Part shown: in pieces, positions 5,281-5,438 of the stretch
Numbering within the stretch: the first letter of the stretch is position 1
How the letters are laid out: every line of letters starts with the position of its first letter
Assembly: GCA_946479535.1 (NCBI GenBank)
Contig: CAMLGP010000254.1
Span: 1 to 5,438 of the forward strand
DNA: 5,438 nt
From: an uncultured Bacteroidota bacterium
Lineage (GTDB): Bacteria; Bacteroidota; Bacteroidia; Chitinophagales; Chitinophagaceae
Direction: 5' to 3'
Made by a program: the position numbers and the translations under genes
The notes under the pieces: generated by a model
The model's database searches: none
Seen by the model: only the letters and a program-made list of their open reading frames with translations
What the model was told of the DNA's origin: nothing

Positions 5281-5438
5281 ATGAGCATTGAAGATCAAAT
5301 AGAGCAAAGGGTCAACAGGCTGATAGGAACGGAACCAGATGTTTTCCTTGTAGAAGTCAGGATCAAGCCCACTAATAATGTAAAAGTTTTTTTGGACGCA
5401 GATAACGGGATCAGTATTGACAGGCTGGTCCAGTTCAA
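5281..5438 (+). CDS. rimP: Ribosome maturation factor RimP, 3' end missing
   Basis: The first 52 residues are visible before the window ends. They match the RimP N-terminal domain: an initial helix (MSIEDQIEQRVNRLIG), then the strand VFLVEVRIKP (residues 21-30), then NVKVFLDADNGISIDRLVQF (33-52), which carries the typical V-x-V-F-L-D and G-[IV]-[ST]-[IL]-D motifs. RimP binds the 30S subunit and is needed for its maturation. The ATG at 5281 gives the usual family start. An in-frame ATG at 5236 would add 15 residues (beginning MKEGNEDRSLLLLSD) that run through the hairpin and do not look like RimP, so 5281 is preferred. No Shine-Dalgarno is seen. nusA and infB commonly follow rimP; they would lie outside the window. 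Confidence 0.92.
   Translation, partial: MSIEDQIEQRVNRLIGTEPDVFLVEVRIKPTNNVKVFLDADNGISIDRLVQF

Overview
The window looks like ordinary chromosome from a member of the Bacteroidota, perhaps a Chitinophagaceae-like species. That placement is an inference. It rests on a PorT-type outer-membrane barrel, a small protein resembling DUF4834, start codons without Shine-Dalgarno sequences, and three good matches to the Bacteroidota -7 promoter element TAnnTTTG.

Left part (1-1583): the 3' end of a large plus-strand gene enters from the left edge. Its product ends with the C-terminal part of a DUF1080 (LamG-like, glycan-related) domain followed by seven FG-GAP/VCBS calcium-loop repeats, which predicts a seven-bladed beta-propeller. 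A 36-base near-perfect palindrome separates it from the convergent minus-strand genes and probably terminates transcription in both directions.

Middle part (1584-4073): three minus-strand genes. hflX (ribosome-splitting GTPase) is followed after 48 bases by a small Rieske-type ferredoxin gene, and the two are probably co-transcribed. Upstream of hflX, behind its own hairpin terminator, is a gene for a secreted PorT-like outer-membrane beta-barrel protein with a recognisable Bacteroidota promoter.

Right part (4074-5438): a minus-strand tRNA gene with anticodon CAT sits among several inverted repeats. Next is a minus-strand gene for a small single-membrane-span protein (DUF4834-like), whose promoter lies so close to the ATG that the mRNA may be leaderless. 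A 600-base intergenic region follows, holding a five-copy 11-bp tandem repeat, a pair of 11-bp inverted repeats, and the promoter and hairpin leader of rimP. The plus-strand rimP gene runs off the right edge.

Most genes concern ribosome function (HflX, RimP, tRNA) or the cell envelope (DUF1080/VCBS protein, PorT-like barrel, DUF4834-like protein). I found no mobile element, CRISPR array, defence system or biosynthetic cluster, and no clear new multi-gene system. The most interesting unexplained signals are non-coding: the 11-bp array, the rimP leader hairpin, the competing hairpins beside the tRNA, and recurring AAAGTCAA inverted pairs.
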